Assembly: GCA_023396215.1 (NCBI GenBank)
Contig: JAEWWW010000122.1
Coordinates: forward strand, 1-44,881
Length of the DNA stretch: 44,881 nt
Source of the DNA: Bacillota bacterium
GTDB lineage: Bacteria; Bacillota; Clostridia; Oscillospirales; Ruminococcaceae
Direction of reading: 5' to 3'
Positions 34,210 to 42,489 of the stretch are shown piece by piece (within the stretch, counting starts at the first letter, position 1; each line of letters opens with the position of its first letter). A program made the position numbers and the translations under genes. The notes beneath the pieces were generated by a model. That model had not been told where the DNA came from. It did no database searches and saw only the letters and a list, made by a program, of their open reading frames with translations.

Positions 34210-34240
34210 GTTTGGAAACCTTTTATTACAAGGGCCCTTT

Positions 34241-34629
34241 TCAGTGGCGGCGTACACAGTTGGATTTACTACTTCCCATCAAATCAACGCTTCCGGCTAC
34301 ATCCAACCAGGCTTGGTCAATCCTGAATGGTTCTATTTGGTCAGTATAATTCAGATAGATTTGTCTGGCCAGTCGAGAAAAGCGTAGATATAGGGGAAGT
34401 TGGGCGGCACAACCACCAGCCCGGCGCACTTTTGGTGAGCTTGCCATAAGGCTTCGCCGGTTTTAATGCCATATTGCTTGACGACGCCGTTTTTGGCAAG
34501 GACAATTCCGTGCCGCTGCTCTGGATCCCCTCCGACAATTACAGGCCTATCACGCAGCTCTGGCCGGTGCAGACATTCCACCGATGCATAAAAATTATTC
34601 ATATCGCTGTGCAGTACCACTCGCTCCAT
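34241..34629 (-). pseudogene. dinB: Truncated, frameshifted dinB (DNA polymerase IV, Y family)
   Basis: The first ~85 residues from ATG 34629 are a clear Y-family palm: VVLHSDMNNFYASVE with catalytic Asp, the RPVIVGGD segment, HGIVLAKN, and KTGEALWQAHQKCAGLVVVPPNF. Just after PPNF the frame shifts: the continuation YLRFSRLARQIY, then IEPFRIDQAWLDVAGS, is in another frame. The catalytic acid pair reads IDQ instead of IDE. The thumb, little finger and clamp-binding parts are absent, cut off about 30 bases from the end of the LRR transcript. It is a non-functional relic of a polymerase gene. A LexA box lies upstream. Confidence 0.85.
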
Positions 34630-34651
34630 CTAAATACCTCCCCCACAAATA

Positions 34652-34663
34652 GAACGTCCGTTC
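34652..34663 (-). promoter_or_regulatory. LexA/DinR-type SOS box upstream of the dinB remnant
   Basis: Minus strand: GAACGGACGTTC, a 12-bp palindrome fitting GAAC-N4-GTTC. It lies 22 bases before the dinB start. Confidence 0.75.
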
Positions 34664-34905
34664 ATAAACGATTGTGCGCAAAAAGGAAGTAAAGTCAAGG
34701 GGGAATTTTGGATAAAAGAGAAGAAAAAAGTGGCCCACGCCCTTCTGGCTATCTTCAATAGGCTCAAAGCGCGGGTTAGGAGAGCAACCAGAGGCCCTTA
34801 AAGTTATAGATATACTACAAGTATAGCTATTTTCTTTTTTTCTCTCTTGTAAGATATATGTGTCTTGTTCCTGTGGGGACAAAATTACAGTACCCCCATT
34901 TGAAG

Positions 34906-35658
34906 TCATAAAAAATTTACAATCTTATGCGCAAAAAACGACTTGCAATTTGCCAATTTATGTAGTATATTGGTGGCAAGTTTAGATATTTTTTGTGTTT
35001 CTTTAAACACAAAAGCCCAGACACGTTCGCACAAACGTGTCTTTTTTTTATTCTGAGGGCCTTCAGGGGATGCAGGGGAGGGAAATAAGGGGGCAATGAT
35101 GCGTTGAATAGCTTTGGCCAAGCTCTTAAGGTAATACTGATTGTGGCCATAGCTGCCGTCCTTCCTACGGCAATGGTTCTTACCCAGCAGGTTGCTGGAC
35201 ACCAGTTCAGCCACAGCAGAGAGAATGGTTTTGATGGTAATGCCCAGGTTCTCTGCCATGTTGGAAAGGCTGGGAAATGCTTTGGTGTTTTTGCCGGCGC
35301 ATTTGCGCAGATAGAGATAGGCACAAAAGGCACTTTTTGAAAGGCCGCAGCGGAAAATCTCGCTGGGTATGAGAGTGAAACTACCTGTCACGGGTGCTAT
35401 GGTATAGCCATTATAGGAGCGCCGACCGCCCATCCCATGCCGCCGGGTGATAGCAATAAGGCCGCAATCCTCCAACTGTGCTGTTGCCCGTAGCACGGTC
35501 TTGGTCGACAAGCCGGTGAGTCTGGCCAGTGTTTCGGATTTTACATAGGCATAGCCCAGACGGTTAGCGTAGCTCAGAATGCCAGTGTATATCATTAGGG
35601 AGGATGCCGAAAGGCGGTATTCAAAAACTTGGTGATAGAGTTTGATTTGGTAAGACAT
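34906..35658 (-). CDS. Two-HTH DNA-binding protein, replication-initiator-like
   Basis: 250 residues; AAGGAG precedes the ATG. Two winged-helix units are seen: residues ~15-75 (SSLMIYTGILSYANRLGYAYVKSETLARLTGLSTKTVLRATAQLEDCGLI) and ~105-165 (LSKSAFCAYLYLRKCAG, FPSLSNMAENLGITIKTILSAVAELVSSNLL). This arrangement is common in plasmid or ICE replication initiators and DnaD-like proteins, but I cannot assign a named family. The tail is lysine- and phenylalanine-rich. A hairpin followed by a T-run (about 35019-35052, plus orientation) lies inside the coding region. It follows the pilus operon after a terminator and precedes the dinB remnant. Confidence 0.7.
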   Translation of the reverse strand: MSYQIKLYHQVFEYRLSASSLMIYTGILSYANRLGYAYVKSETLARLTGLSTKTVLRATAQLEDCGLIAITRRHGMGGRRSYNGYTIAPVTGSFTLIPSEIFRCGLSKSAFCAYLYLRKCAGKNTKAFPSLSNMAENLGITIKTILSAVAELVSSNLLGKNHCRRKDGSYGHNQYYLKSLAKAIQRIIAPLFPSPASPEGPQNKKKTRLCERVWAFVFKETQKISKLATNILHKLANCKSFFAHKIVNFL

Positions 35659-35671
35659 AGTAAATACTCCT

Positions 35672-35712
35672 TAAAAAATAAGCCGCCCGCAGTATATCAC
35701 CTGCAGGCGGCT
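35672..35712 (-). terminator. Terminator at the end of the pilus operon
   Basis: Minus strand: AGCCGCCTGCAG and CTGCGGGCGGCT arms with one mismatch, then TATTTTTT. It precedes the ribosome site of the HTH gene by a few bases, so read-through could control that gene. Confidence 0.8.
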
Positions 35713-35722
35713 CTTATTTATT

Positions 35723-36028
35723 TTATAGACTGTATTCTTCTCCGGATATATGCATCTGCCGAAGCTTTTCCATTGCTTTTGCGATTTTATCTGCAATTTC
35801 CTGTGCAGATAAAGGATGGGTAGCCGTATCAACATATATGGTTCCTTCATGGTACGTCAAATAGCTACCCTGCGTCAAAAAGTCTGCAATTACCTTTCCG
35901 CTTTGGGGATGATAACCAATTTGTACACGACCGCCCCTAACTGCAACCCTATAATCCGCGAGGTAAGCCGTTTCATGGGCAGCCTCTTCTAAGCCGGTCA
36001 TGATTAACCCATACGCATTGGTTTGCAC
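35723..36028 (-). CDS. Small protein at the end of the Tad operon, function unknown
   Basis: 101 residues from GTG 36028, with AAGGAGGGA upstream. The sequence is soluble, with an alpha-beta look: an N-terminal helix (EAAHETAYLADYRVAV), strands (GGRVQIGYHPQSGKVIADF, SYLTYHEGTIYVDTATHPL) and a C-terminal helix (SAQEIADKIAKAMEKLRQMH). I do not recognise the family. Its position 14 bases after the pseudopilin-like gene suggests a link with the pilus locus. Confidence 0.65.
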   Translation of the reverse strand: MQTNAYGLIMTGLEEAAHETAYLADYRVAVRGGRVQIGYHPQSGKVIADFLTQGSYLTYHEGTIYVDTATHPLSAQEIADKIAKAMEKLRQMHISGEEYSL

Positions 36029-36042
36029 AGATACTTCCCTCC

Positions 36043-36591
36043 TTAATGTAATGGTATATAGCTGGATTTAGCCGTTTGTTGCCGTCTAAAAGTACCCTTT
36101 AGTTCTCCCAAATACCGTACCGGGATATGGATGGTATAAGCAGCCTCGAAGCGTAGCAACGTGGAATTGTCCGAGCGAATATCAGGGGGCAGGGCCGTGA
36201 CCTGCAGACCATGGATAGACCACTGTTCCTGTCCACCCGCTTCTTTGTAGAAGCTATTGCCGCTGCGCCTCAAATTGTGCAGGTTGATTATCTGCGCTAC
36301 AACATCGCTTGTTTCAACAGCCAGGCGCCAGCCAGAACCATCTGGGGTGTAGGGGGTGGCATTTCCCTCACGTATTCCTGCATAGGCGTTGTAGGCGTTA
36401 TCTGCCGCCGCAGAAATGATTGCCTGTTCGACCGCCTCCCTCACCATCATCGCTTGATTGAAAACCCGCAGCCCTTCCATGAGAAAGGAAAGCGTCATCA
36501 GCGCGATTAGCAAGATGACGATGGTCCATATCTGGCCAGAGCCGCCGCGGTCTGCCAGCTGCAGCTTAATTTTATTTCCAATAATACTCAC
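36043..36591 (-). CDS. TadE-like pseudopilin / pilus-locus membrane protein
   Basis: 182 residues from GTG 36591; the GGGAGGA site nearly abuts the GTG, so a slightly later start is possible. One N-terminal membrane helix (~20-40, IWTIVILLIALMTLSFLMEGLRVF) follows a basic head, as in TadE-type pseudopilins. The remainder is extracytoplasmic, with a mixed fold (LAVETSDVVAQIINLHNLR, VTALPPDIRSDNSTLLRFEAAYTI). It overlaps the DUF4320-like gene by 20 bases. Role in Tad fibre assembly is inferred from position and topology. Confidence 0.7.
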   Translation of the reverse strand: MSIIGNKIKLQLADRGGSGQIWTIVILLIALMTLSFLMEGLRVFNQAMMVREAVEQAIISAAADNAYNAYAGIREGNATPYTPDGSGWRLAVETSDVVAQIINLHNLRRSGNSFYKEAGGQEQWSIHGLQVTALPPDIRSDNSTLLRFEAAYTIHIPVRYLGELKGTFRRQQTAKSSYIPLH

Positions 36592-36991
36592 TCCTCCCGG
36601 CGCTCTTGGTTGGAATGGTCAAGGTGACTTTTCTAAAGCCACCTATGCCAAACTCAAAACTAGATGTTACCCTTGCGGAAAGATTGCTGCGAAGCTGTAC
36701 CTTCCGGGAGCCGCTGATATACGTGGCCTCCCAAGTAATGGTGGCGTCGATGCCGGCAGCTTGGCAGAGCCGCTGGAACTCGGCATCTACCGGGCCATCG
36801 GTTCGTCCCAATTGTTCAGCATACCGCACGATTTCACGGGTTACAGCCTGCTGGGTGCTGTACTTGGTGTAGACAGGTGCAATAGAGAGAAGAAAGGAAA
36901 GGCCCATACAGAACACCAGAAGCATTATCATGGCATCAATATAGGCCGCTCCCTCTGTGCTTTTAAAAAGGCCGTGTAACCTCTTTCCCAT
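36572..36991 (-). CDS. DUF4320-like pseudopilin of the Tad locus
   Basis: 139 residues from ATG 36991, downstream of GTGGAGC. An N-terminal basic head (MGKRLHGLFKSTEGAAYID) and a membrane helix (AMIMLLVFCMGLSFLLSIAPV) give a pilin-like start. The extracytoplasmic part has TKYSTQQAVTREIVRYAEQLG and a strand-rich end (VQLRSNLSARVTSSFEFGIGGFRKVTLTIP). It resembles the DUF4320 proteins seen in Flp/Tad clusters of Firmicutes mobile elements. The 'Glu' after the head (TEGAAYID) may correspond to the pilin Glu5. Confidence 0.7.
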   Translation of the reverse strand: MGKRLHGLFKSTEGAAYIDAMIMLLVFCMGLSFLLSIAPVYTKYSTQQAVTREIVRYAEQLGRTDGPVDAEFQRLCQAAGIDATITWEATYISGSRKVQLRSNLSARVTSSFEFGIGGFRKVTLTIPTKSAGRSEYYWK

Positions 36992-36995
36992 TGCA

Positions 36996-37217
36996 TCAGC
37001 TCCACATGGCGTCAAGTTTGCTGGTAGCGCCGGGGAATATGGTCTCGTTGAAAAGTAATTTGAGTCCAGCAAGAACCAGACCACCTATAACGATGACAAT
37101 AACCAGATAGACTATGAAATCCATAAAGGAGGCCCCGCTTTTGTCCATCAGCAGGGTTTGTGATTGCACATAAAGTTGTACCAGTTTCTCGTTTGCCTTT
37201 TGAATTATCTCTTTCAT
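36996..37217 (-). CDS. Flp-pilin-like small membrane protein
   Basis: 73 residues from ATG 37217; GGAGG lies about 9 bases upstream, within an in-frame but unlikely earlier start. A helical head (MKEIIQKANEKLVQLYVQSQTLLMDKSG) is followed by a membrane helix (FMDFIVYLVIVIVIGGLVLAGLKLLF) and a short tail. It resembles DUF6133-type proteins of Tad loci and could be the fibre subunit, although a clear prepilin cleavage site of the GxxxxxEY type is not visible. Confidence 0.7.
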   Translation of the reverse strand: MKEIIQKANEKLVQLYVQSQTLLMDKSGASFMDFIVYLVIVIVIGGLVLAGLKLLFNETIFPGATSKLDAMWS

Positions 37218-37233
37218 TTTTTGTTCCTCCATT

Positions 37234-38091
37234 TTAAATGTTTGAAAATAATGATTTAACCATGGGCAGTGTGTCACCGCCGAGTGCAACCGCTATCATC
37301 AGTGCCACACACCCTACCAAGTACCACCCGTAGACATTTAGTCGGTCAGGGCGCTTGAGCAACTCCCGCTTAATTAGCTCGTCCTGTGCTTTCGCACAAT
37401 CGAATGCTACCATTTCGAAATAGTTGCGCTGGTCATCCCCTTGAAGCAGACCAATCAGGCCACGAACCAGCGCAGAAACCTGGGGACTGTTTATCCTCGC
37501 GTCAAGGGCAGTCAGCGCTTTATGTGCATTTCCACTTTTGAGATCATTCAGGGTGCGGTCAATTTCTTTGCGCAGTACGGGTCCGCAGATTTTGCGGTAA
37601 GCCTCCATGATTTGTACCACATCCCGGGTGCTGCTCAGGCTTTGGCGGATGGTGCGGGCAAACTGCGGAAGCTCCATTTCGATGACTTCACGACGCTTCT
37701 GTGCCAGTTCTGTCAACTTATTGCGTTGCTTACGATAAGCACGGATGGCCATAGCAGTAGCTAGAATTAAGCCCGGCAAGGGGGTTATCGGCAGTAGGAC
37801 TATGCCGGGTATGGCATGCAGGATTGCGGTGGCCACCGTTGAGGCCATAAATTGTTCGGGGCTGTCAGGTGAGCCGACGCTTATCAACTCCGTCTGTAGC
37901 TTCTGGCGTTTCAGCTCGTCGCTAAATGATATATGCCCTGCGATTTTCGCTGCCAGTCTGGAAATGGAGGCCTGCAGCCAGGTCGCTTTAACACCGCCTC
38001 GGTGCAGAGCGGCCTTTTTGGCTGCCGACGTTGGTGAAAGCGCAATGTTCTCCAACAAAAAATAGCTGCCGGTGCATAGGAGAAAGAACAA
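37234..38091 (-). CDS. TadC-like inner membrane platform protein (type II secretion F domain)
   Basis: 285 residues from TTG 38091. The Shine-Dalgarno AGGAGGG is 21 bases upstream, too far for this TTG; an in-frame ATT at 38106 has ideal spacing and would extend the N-terminal helix by five residues, so the true start is uncertain. T2SSF features: a hydrophobic N-terminus, two central helices (ILHAIPGIVLLPITPLPGLILATAM), the helical domain with ELPQFARTIRQSLSSTRDVVQIMEAYRKICGP, and a last helix (YGWYLVGCVALMIAVALGG). With TadB it forms the platform on which the ATPase acts. Confidence 0.82.
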   Translation of the reverse strand: MFFLLCTGSYFLLENIALSPTSAAKKAALHRGGVKATWLQASISRLAAKIAGHISFSDELKRQKLQTELISVGSPDSPEQFMASTVATAILHAIPGIVLLPITPLPGLILATAMAIRAYRKQRNKLTELAQKRREVIEMELPQFARTIRQSLSSTRDVVQIMEAYRKICGPVLRKEIDRTLNDLKSGNAHKALTALDARINSPQVSALVRGLIGLLQGDDQRNYFEMVAFDCAKAQDELIKRELLKRPDRLNVYGWYLVGCVALMIAVALGGDTLPMVKSLFSNI

Positions 38092-38118
38092 AAATAGGGT
38101 TAAAATAGCAATCCCTCC

Positions 38119-39060
38119 TCATACGTCATATTCAATAGGTTTAGACAGCTTTATGGCCTTATTGATGGTGGCCAAAGACACCAATGCGGTGATGGCGATT
38201 GAGCATTGACCCAAGAAGCTGCCGACAAGGGCGCTGAACCAGTCAGCATTGATAAAGTATAAAAGGGGAATCGCGCCGATGGCCATTCCGGTAATGATGA
38301 TGGCGTCCTGCATCGGCTTTATCATTAATGTTTCGTTTTCCCTCTGCTGTGTTTTCAGGTCACTGAACTTATTGACAATAGGAACCAGCGAAGGTTTGAG
38401 GGTATGATCGCTCTGGCAAAGTATCAGGTTGTCGCACCACTGGCGGAATAGGGAGCTATCCAGCCTGCCCTTTAGCCGTTCGATACAGGCTACGGTACTG
38501 GAGTTGATAAACTTTATCTCGTCCACAAATGCGGTAAAGGCTTCCCGTACCGGGCCATTGAGATTAACGAGGTTTTCATCCACTGACTGAATAATGTCGT
38601 TGCTGCGAATGTAGGCAGTGGTAATGAGATTTAGAGCCACCTCCAGCTCTTCATTGATAAATCGTTTGTGATTGTATACTACGAACTGGGTCATCCAGAG
38701 GGGAAGAAAATACAGCCCGCAGCCAAGCACCAGACAGAGTAGGGGGCTTTTCATGTATAATCCAATGAAGGCGCCGACCGCAGCTGACAGGCTGGACATG
38801 CGTATGGTGCGATGGTATCTGCCTTTATGGCCAGTCAGCTCCAGCGCGCGCTGCGCTTCCTGATGATTGCGCTGCAGATAGCCGATTTTTGCCCGGCCTT
38901 CTATGCGGGCAACAAACTCCCGGGCTGTTTCCTTTTTCCTCTTTTGTTTGCCGGCCAAGCCCTGCAGAGAGGAATACAGGTTCCGCCAATCGGGGAACGA
39001 TACATCGGATAAGAGCAGGGCAGCCCCAAAAAAGGACAGAAGAAAAGCAGGGATTAACAT
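38119..39060 (-). CDS. TadB-like inner membrane platform protein
   Basis: 313 residues from ATG 39060, nine bases after GAGGAGA; it overlaps tadA by seven bases. An N-terminal helix (LIPAFLLSFFGAALLLS) is followed by a cytoplasmic basic region, two helices (~95-130), a cytoplasmic T2SSF-like domain (ELEVALNLITTAYIRSNDIIQSVDENL) and two C-terminal helices (AIIITGMAIGAIPLLYFI, ALVGSFLGQCSIAITALVSLATI). This is the topology of TadB. Confidence 0.8.
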   Translation of the reverse strand: MLIPAFLLSFFGAALLLSDVSFPDWRNLYSSLQGLAGKQKRKKETAREFVARIEGRAKIGYLQRNHQEAQRALELTGHKGRYHRTIRMSSLSAAVGAFIGLYMKSPLLCLVLGCGLYFLPLWMTQFVVYNHKRFINEELEVALNLITTAYIRSNDIIQSVDENLVNLNGPVREAFTAFVDEIKFINSSTVACIERLKGRLDSSLFRQWCDNLILCQSDHTLKPSLVPIVNKFSDLKTQQRENETLMIKPMQDAIIITGMAIGAIPLLYFINADWFSALVGSFLGQCSIAITALVSLATINKAIKLSKPIEYDV

Positions 39061-40412
39061 ATGCACTTCTCCTCTCGTTCCGCAAAGCGGTCTATATCTG
39101 CCTTACGCGCACCCTTCTTTAGCAGACGATGTGCCAGTTTGCGGGAAATGCCGCTGCGCTGTACAAAATGGCCCTGAACCTGTATAGAACCATCACCTGA
39201 GTGCACGTTATCCTCCACCTCAAACTCAAAGAGGGTGTGGGCAATGACATCACCGTTCTGGTATCCTTCCACCTCCACAATCTCGGTTACGCGCCGGGTG
39301 TTATCCGCCAACTTTTCAATGTGGACCATGATAGGAAAGGCCTGCACTGCCATGGTTAGCAGGGTGTGGTCGGACATATCATAGGCCTTTTTTGCCAGCG
39401 TAACTAGCCGCATCAAACTATCCAATGCGCTATTGGCGTGCAGAGTGGTAATAACGGTGTGGCCGGTGTTGCAGGCTCCCATTGTTTCAGCAGCTTCCTC
39501 GCCGCGTACCTCTCCAATGGCCAGAAACTCCGGGTCCAGCCGCAGGGAGTCCATAATCAGCCGTTTTTGGTCGATGTTAAGCCGGCTGTCCTCTTCGTTG
39601 GGTCGTGTCTTAAGATGCACTACCGAATTTATAATCTCGCCGTTATCATTCCGTTTGACAAAATACCATTCCCTGCTGCCCTCCTCGATGGTAACGGTTC
39701 GCAGTGTTTCGGCGACCAAGGAAATGAGAGCACCGGTAAGCGTTGTTTTTCCCGAGCCGGTTTCTCCAGAAGTGCAGACCGATACCCCGTGACGCAGACA
39801 GAGCAACAGAAAATCCAATATGTCATTACTCACGGTTCCTTTTTCAATGAGAAATTCCCGGTCCACTGTGCTGGTGTTTACTTTGCGAATTGAGCTGACC
39901 ACACCAACATCACGATCGACAATAGGGTGCTGCAGAACACAAATGCGGATGCTCCGACCCAAGTCTGCAATGGCGCGCGGCATCATAGGGTCCATGATGG
40001 TATTAGTCTTCTGCAGCATTCTCAGGTGGATATCAATAGCGTGTTGGGGGGAGAGAAATCGGTAATCAGTCTTTTTTGTAATACCACTGACTACCAAGTC
40101 CACATCATTCCATGCGTTGATATTCAGCTCCTCAAAGCCAGGCATCTCAAAAAGCTTCTCCCGGCTGATAAAAGAAAGGCCGGACATATCGTGATAAATA
40201 TGGTCGGTCAGCTCTGTTACCGAATCGGTGATGTTGCATTTGATGTTGTAGTCGATGATGTATTTCGCGATTTTATCCCGTCTATCTTCTTCACGGAGAT
40301 CTTCCAGCCTACCCTCCACACTTTGAAGCACCCCCTTCCTAACCTGCTCCAGTACCGAAGCGTAATCGGTCTGCCCACGGGTGTTGTAAAAGATTTCGCG
40401 GATATTGCTCAT
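39054..40412 (-). CDS. TadA/CpaF-type secretion ATPase
   Basis: 452 residues; ATG overlaps the previous stop by four bases (ATGA). The N-terminal domain (~1-200) precedes the RecA-like ATPase: Walker A GETGSGKT at 216-223, the acidic EEGSRE region, the catalytic glutamate in AIGEVRGEEA near 301, and GHTVITTLHANSA (~317-329), all typical of the CpaF subfamily. It powers assembly of the Flp fibre from the cytoplasmic face. All expected catalytic residues are present. Confidence 0.93.
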   Translation of the reverse strand: MSNIREIFYNTRGQTDYASVLEQVRKGVLQSVEGRLEDLREEDRRDKIAKYIIDYNIKCNITDSVTELTDHIYHDMSGLSFISREKLFEMPGFEELNINAWNDVDLVVSGITKKTDYRFLSPQHAIDIHLRMLQKTNTIMDPMMPRAIADLGRSIRICVLQHPIVDRDVGVVSSIRKVNTSTVDREFLIEKGTVSNDILDFLLLCLRHGVSVCTSGETGSGKTTLTGALISLVAETLRTVTIEEGSREWYFVKRNDNGEIINSVVHLKTRPNEEDSRLNIDQKRLIMDSLRLDPEFLAIGEVRGEEAAETMGACNTGHTVITTLHANSALDSLMRLVTLAKKAYDMSDHTLLTMAVQAFPIMVHIEKLADNTRRVTEIVEVEGYQNGDVIAHTLFEFEVEDNVHSGDGSIQVQGHFVQRSGISRKLAHRLLKKGARKADIDRFAEREEKCIC

Positions 40413-41155
40413 GTCATAATCCTTTCTGCCAGCTGCTCCAGCTGGCGCTGGAATTCAAGTCCCTGACGGTATTTAAACTCCTGCAGCAGTTCTCCAGCCA
40501 TGGTTTTGCTCATTACCTCATGAGACCACGGCAGAGCAGCTTCATGACCTCCTGTTATTGAAGAAATCTCTGCTACCGGGGAAACATCATGTACCGGGGA
40601 CAGTACCCGTATCTGCTCGGCCAGTTTAAAGTTGGGGCTGTTTTTCAGCCACATGACCTGGCTTTTGACAAACTCGGCTCCTTTAATGTCCGGTGTGGCA
40701 AGTCGGAACACGTAATTGCTGGTTTCCAGCGCAAGTAGGGTCAATTGGTCTATGACCGGATTGGCTACGCAGTCAAAGATAACGTAATCAAAGGGACTGT
40801 TGTCCAGAGCACGAAGCAGATGAGTAAGTGTATCACGGGCAAAAGATTTGTAGGTGATTGGTGTTTCGCCGGAGACAAGCCCCATGAAGCCTATACGGTC
40901 GTTTTTGGGATGGATGTGGATTTTCCCCTTGAGTGCGTCAAAGTTGATTTCAGGGGCTTCCAGCAGCGTTCCCAGCGAGTTTTGCGGTGCAAAATCACTG
41001 TGAGGGAGGGCCACTGGCAAAAATGGGGGAGAGGTATCAGGATTGACTACCACCACATTCAGATCACGCCGGGCAAACTCTGTGGCCAGCGCCAATGAGA
41101 AGGTCGTCTTTCCGGAACCTCCGCTGCCCCAAATGGAAATCATCGTAAGGCTCAT
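40409..41155 (-). CDS. ParA/TadZ-like P-loop ATPase
   Basis: 248 residues; ATG overlaps the upstream stop by four bases. The P-loop reads WGSGGSGKTTFSLALA, a MinD/ParA-like fold with an intact GKTT but without the signature Lys of deviant Walker A (KGGxGKT). The Walker B-like strand is DYVIFDCVANPVIDQLTLL. Such proteins (TadZ/CpaE C-terminal part) localise the pilus machinery. It is the second such protein in the operon and lacks a receiver-like N-terminal domain. Confidence 0.8.
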   Translation of the reverse strand: MSLTMISIWGSGGSGKTTFSLALATEFARRDLNVVVVNPDTSPPFLPVALPHSDFAPQNSLGTLLEAPEINFDALKGKIHIHPKNDRIGFMGLVSGETPITYKSFARDTLTHLLRALDNSPFDYVIFDCVANPVIDQLTLLALETSNYVFRLATPDIKGAEFVKSQVMWLKNSPNFKLAEQIRVLSPVHDVSPVAEISSITGGHEAALPWSHEVMSKTMAGELLQEFKYRQGLEFQRQLEQLAERIMT

Positions 41156-42060
41156 GGCGCTACCTCCTCGCTCCCGGATGGGGTGGGGGGAGGAATGACC
41201 GCGCCACTGGTTTCTTTTTTCTTCTCTTTTTGATATTGTTCCTGTAGGGCAAGCAGCTGCTGTGCTTTAGCGTCATCCCCACGGGCTACCAGTGCCAGAT
41301 GCAGTGCTGCTCCCCGGTTCAATCCAGCCAGACGGGTGGCCTGCAGCTCATTGGCCAGCAGAGTGGCCGTCACAATTAGTCGTTCTGAGTTTTCTATATC
41401 CTCCTTCTGAATTAAATCGTCATCGATATCCCTTGTGTGGTTGTTAGATACAGCCAACACCTGCAGATATTGCAGTTCAGGATACTGGATAGCCTCCACA
41501 ATCTCAGTTCCGGAGGATGGCACAGCCAGAACCGAAACAATATCCCCAGCCCTAAGTTTACCTGAAAGCCCTCCAGCCAATGAGGCGATATCTATTGAGA
41601 TGGCGAGCTTTCCTTCAGGTAGTTCTTGCAAATATGGGTTTTCATATGGGGGAATGTCAGCCAATTTCGGGCGGGTAAAATAATCCCCGATAAAAATATG
41701 GTCGGTGGCATACATCCCGATGGCGCCGTTGATATCCAAAAGCAGGCCAGAGGGGAGATTGTGCGAACCTACTTCAACGACCGATACCATGTTCTGCTCA
41801 ATGCGTGTACCTTTGGGAATGTCTGTGGACGCCACCACCACCGAAGTTCTGCCGGCGGTAGCTCTAATCTGCACGATTGGAAGCACCACAAAAGCTAAAA
41901 CAAGAGAAACGGCAATGATGAGAATGCCCAATACCGTGCGGTTCTTCAGCCACAACAGCCGCGGACCTTTCGGCTCTTTCGGCTTTTTCACTGGTGCTTC
42001 CGGGGATGCTCCGAAAGCCGGGGAAGCGCCGGGAAAGGGTTTGCGCTTTTTCGTTATCAT
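41152..42060 (-). CDS. CpaB/RcpC-like SAF-domain protein
   Basis: 302 residues; ATG at 42060 follows GGAGG. A proline/lysine-rich cytoplasmic head precedes a membrane helix (~42-65, VLGILIIAVSLVLAFVVLPIV). The SAF domain follows (VVVASTDIPKGTRIEQNMVSVVEV, AIGMYATDHIFIGDYFTRPKL) and then the RcpC-type extension (LRAGDIVSVLAVPSSGTEIVEAIQYPELQYLQVLAV). The C-terminus is a charged helix. In Tad systems this protein stabilises the fibre channel at the envelope. Confidence 0.87.
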   Translation of the reverse strand: MITKKRKPFPGASPAFGASPEAPVKKPKEPKGPRLLWLKNRTVLGILIIAVSLVLAFVVLPIVQIRATAGRTSVVVASTDIPKGTRIEQNMVSVVEVGSHNLPSGLLLDINGAIGMYATDHIFIGDYFTRPKLADIPPYENPYLQELPEGKLAISIDIASLAGGLSGKLRAGDIVSVLAVPSSGTEIVEAIQYPELQYLQVLAVSNNHTRDIDDDLIQKEDIENSERLIVTATLLANELQATRLAGLNRGAALHLALVARGDDAKAQQLLALQEQYQKEKKKETSGAVIPPPTPSGSEEVAP

Positions 42061-42489
42061 TCAAAAACCTCCATTCAATATAAATGCAAATAGGAAACCT
42101 GCAGCGTGGAACGGTGCATAGTAAACGCTGACAATTTTCCTTTTCCTAAATAAGAAAACGCCCAGGGCATAAGACAGGGAAAAGAGAAGAGAAAACAGCA
42201 GCCCCCAGAAGCCGAGGGAGAGGCCAAATACAATGCCACTGGCAGCAATTAGTTTTACATCACCACCACCAATGCCGCCCTTCAGTGCGCCGAGCAGCAA
42301 GGTGCAACCGCCCAGCCCTACAAACCCTAAAAGCGGGTCAAGATAGGTGCCTGTGGCCACCATGCGCAGCAGCCCCGCGGCCAAAAGCACCAGATGCGTC
42401 CAATTGGGGATTGCGCCACTGCCAAGGTCGGCATAGGCCGCAGCTCCAAAAGCCGCGATACACAGGGCAAGAACAAGCAGGTCAATCAT
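42061..42489 (-). CDS. TadV/CpaA-type prepilin peptidase (A24)
   Basis: 142 residues; start overlaps the preceding gene by eight bases. Six hydrophobic segments are present. The two catalytic aspartates are Asp21 in YADLGSGAIPN and Asp77 in GGIGGGDVKL. There is no N-terminal methylase domain, as usual for TadV. It cleaves the leader of Flp-type pilins and pseudopilins at the membrane. Confidence 0.92.
   Translation of the reverse strand: MIDLLVLALCIAAFGAAAYADLGSGAIPNWTHLVLLAAGLLRMVATGTYLDPLLGFVGLGGCTLLLGALKGGIGGGDVKLIAASGIVFGLSLGFWGLLFSLLFSLSYALGVFLFRKRKIVSVYYAPFHAAGFLFAFILNGGF

Noticed and set aside
34595..34909. Minus-strand 104-codon frame between dinB remnant and HTH gene
   Set aside because: Overlaps the LexA box and dinB start in another frame; no domain.
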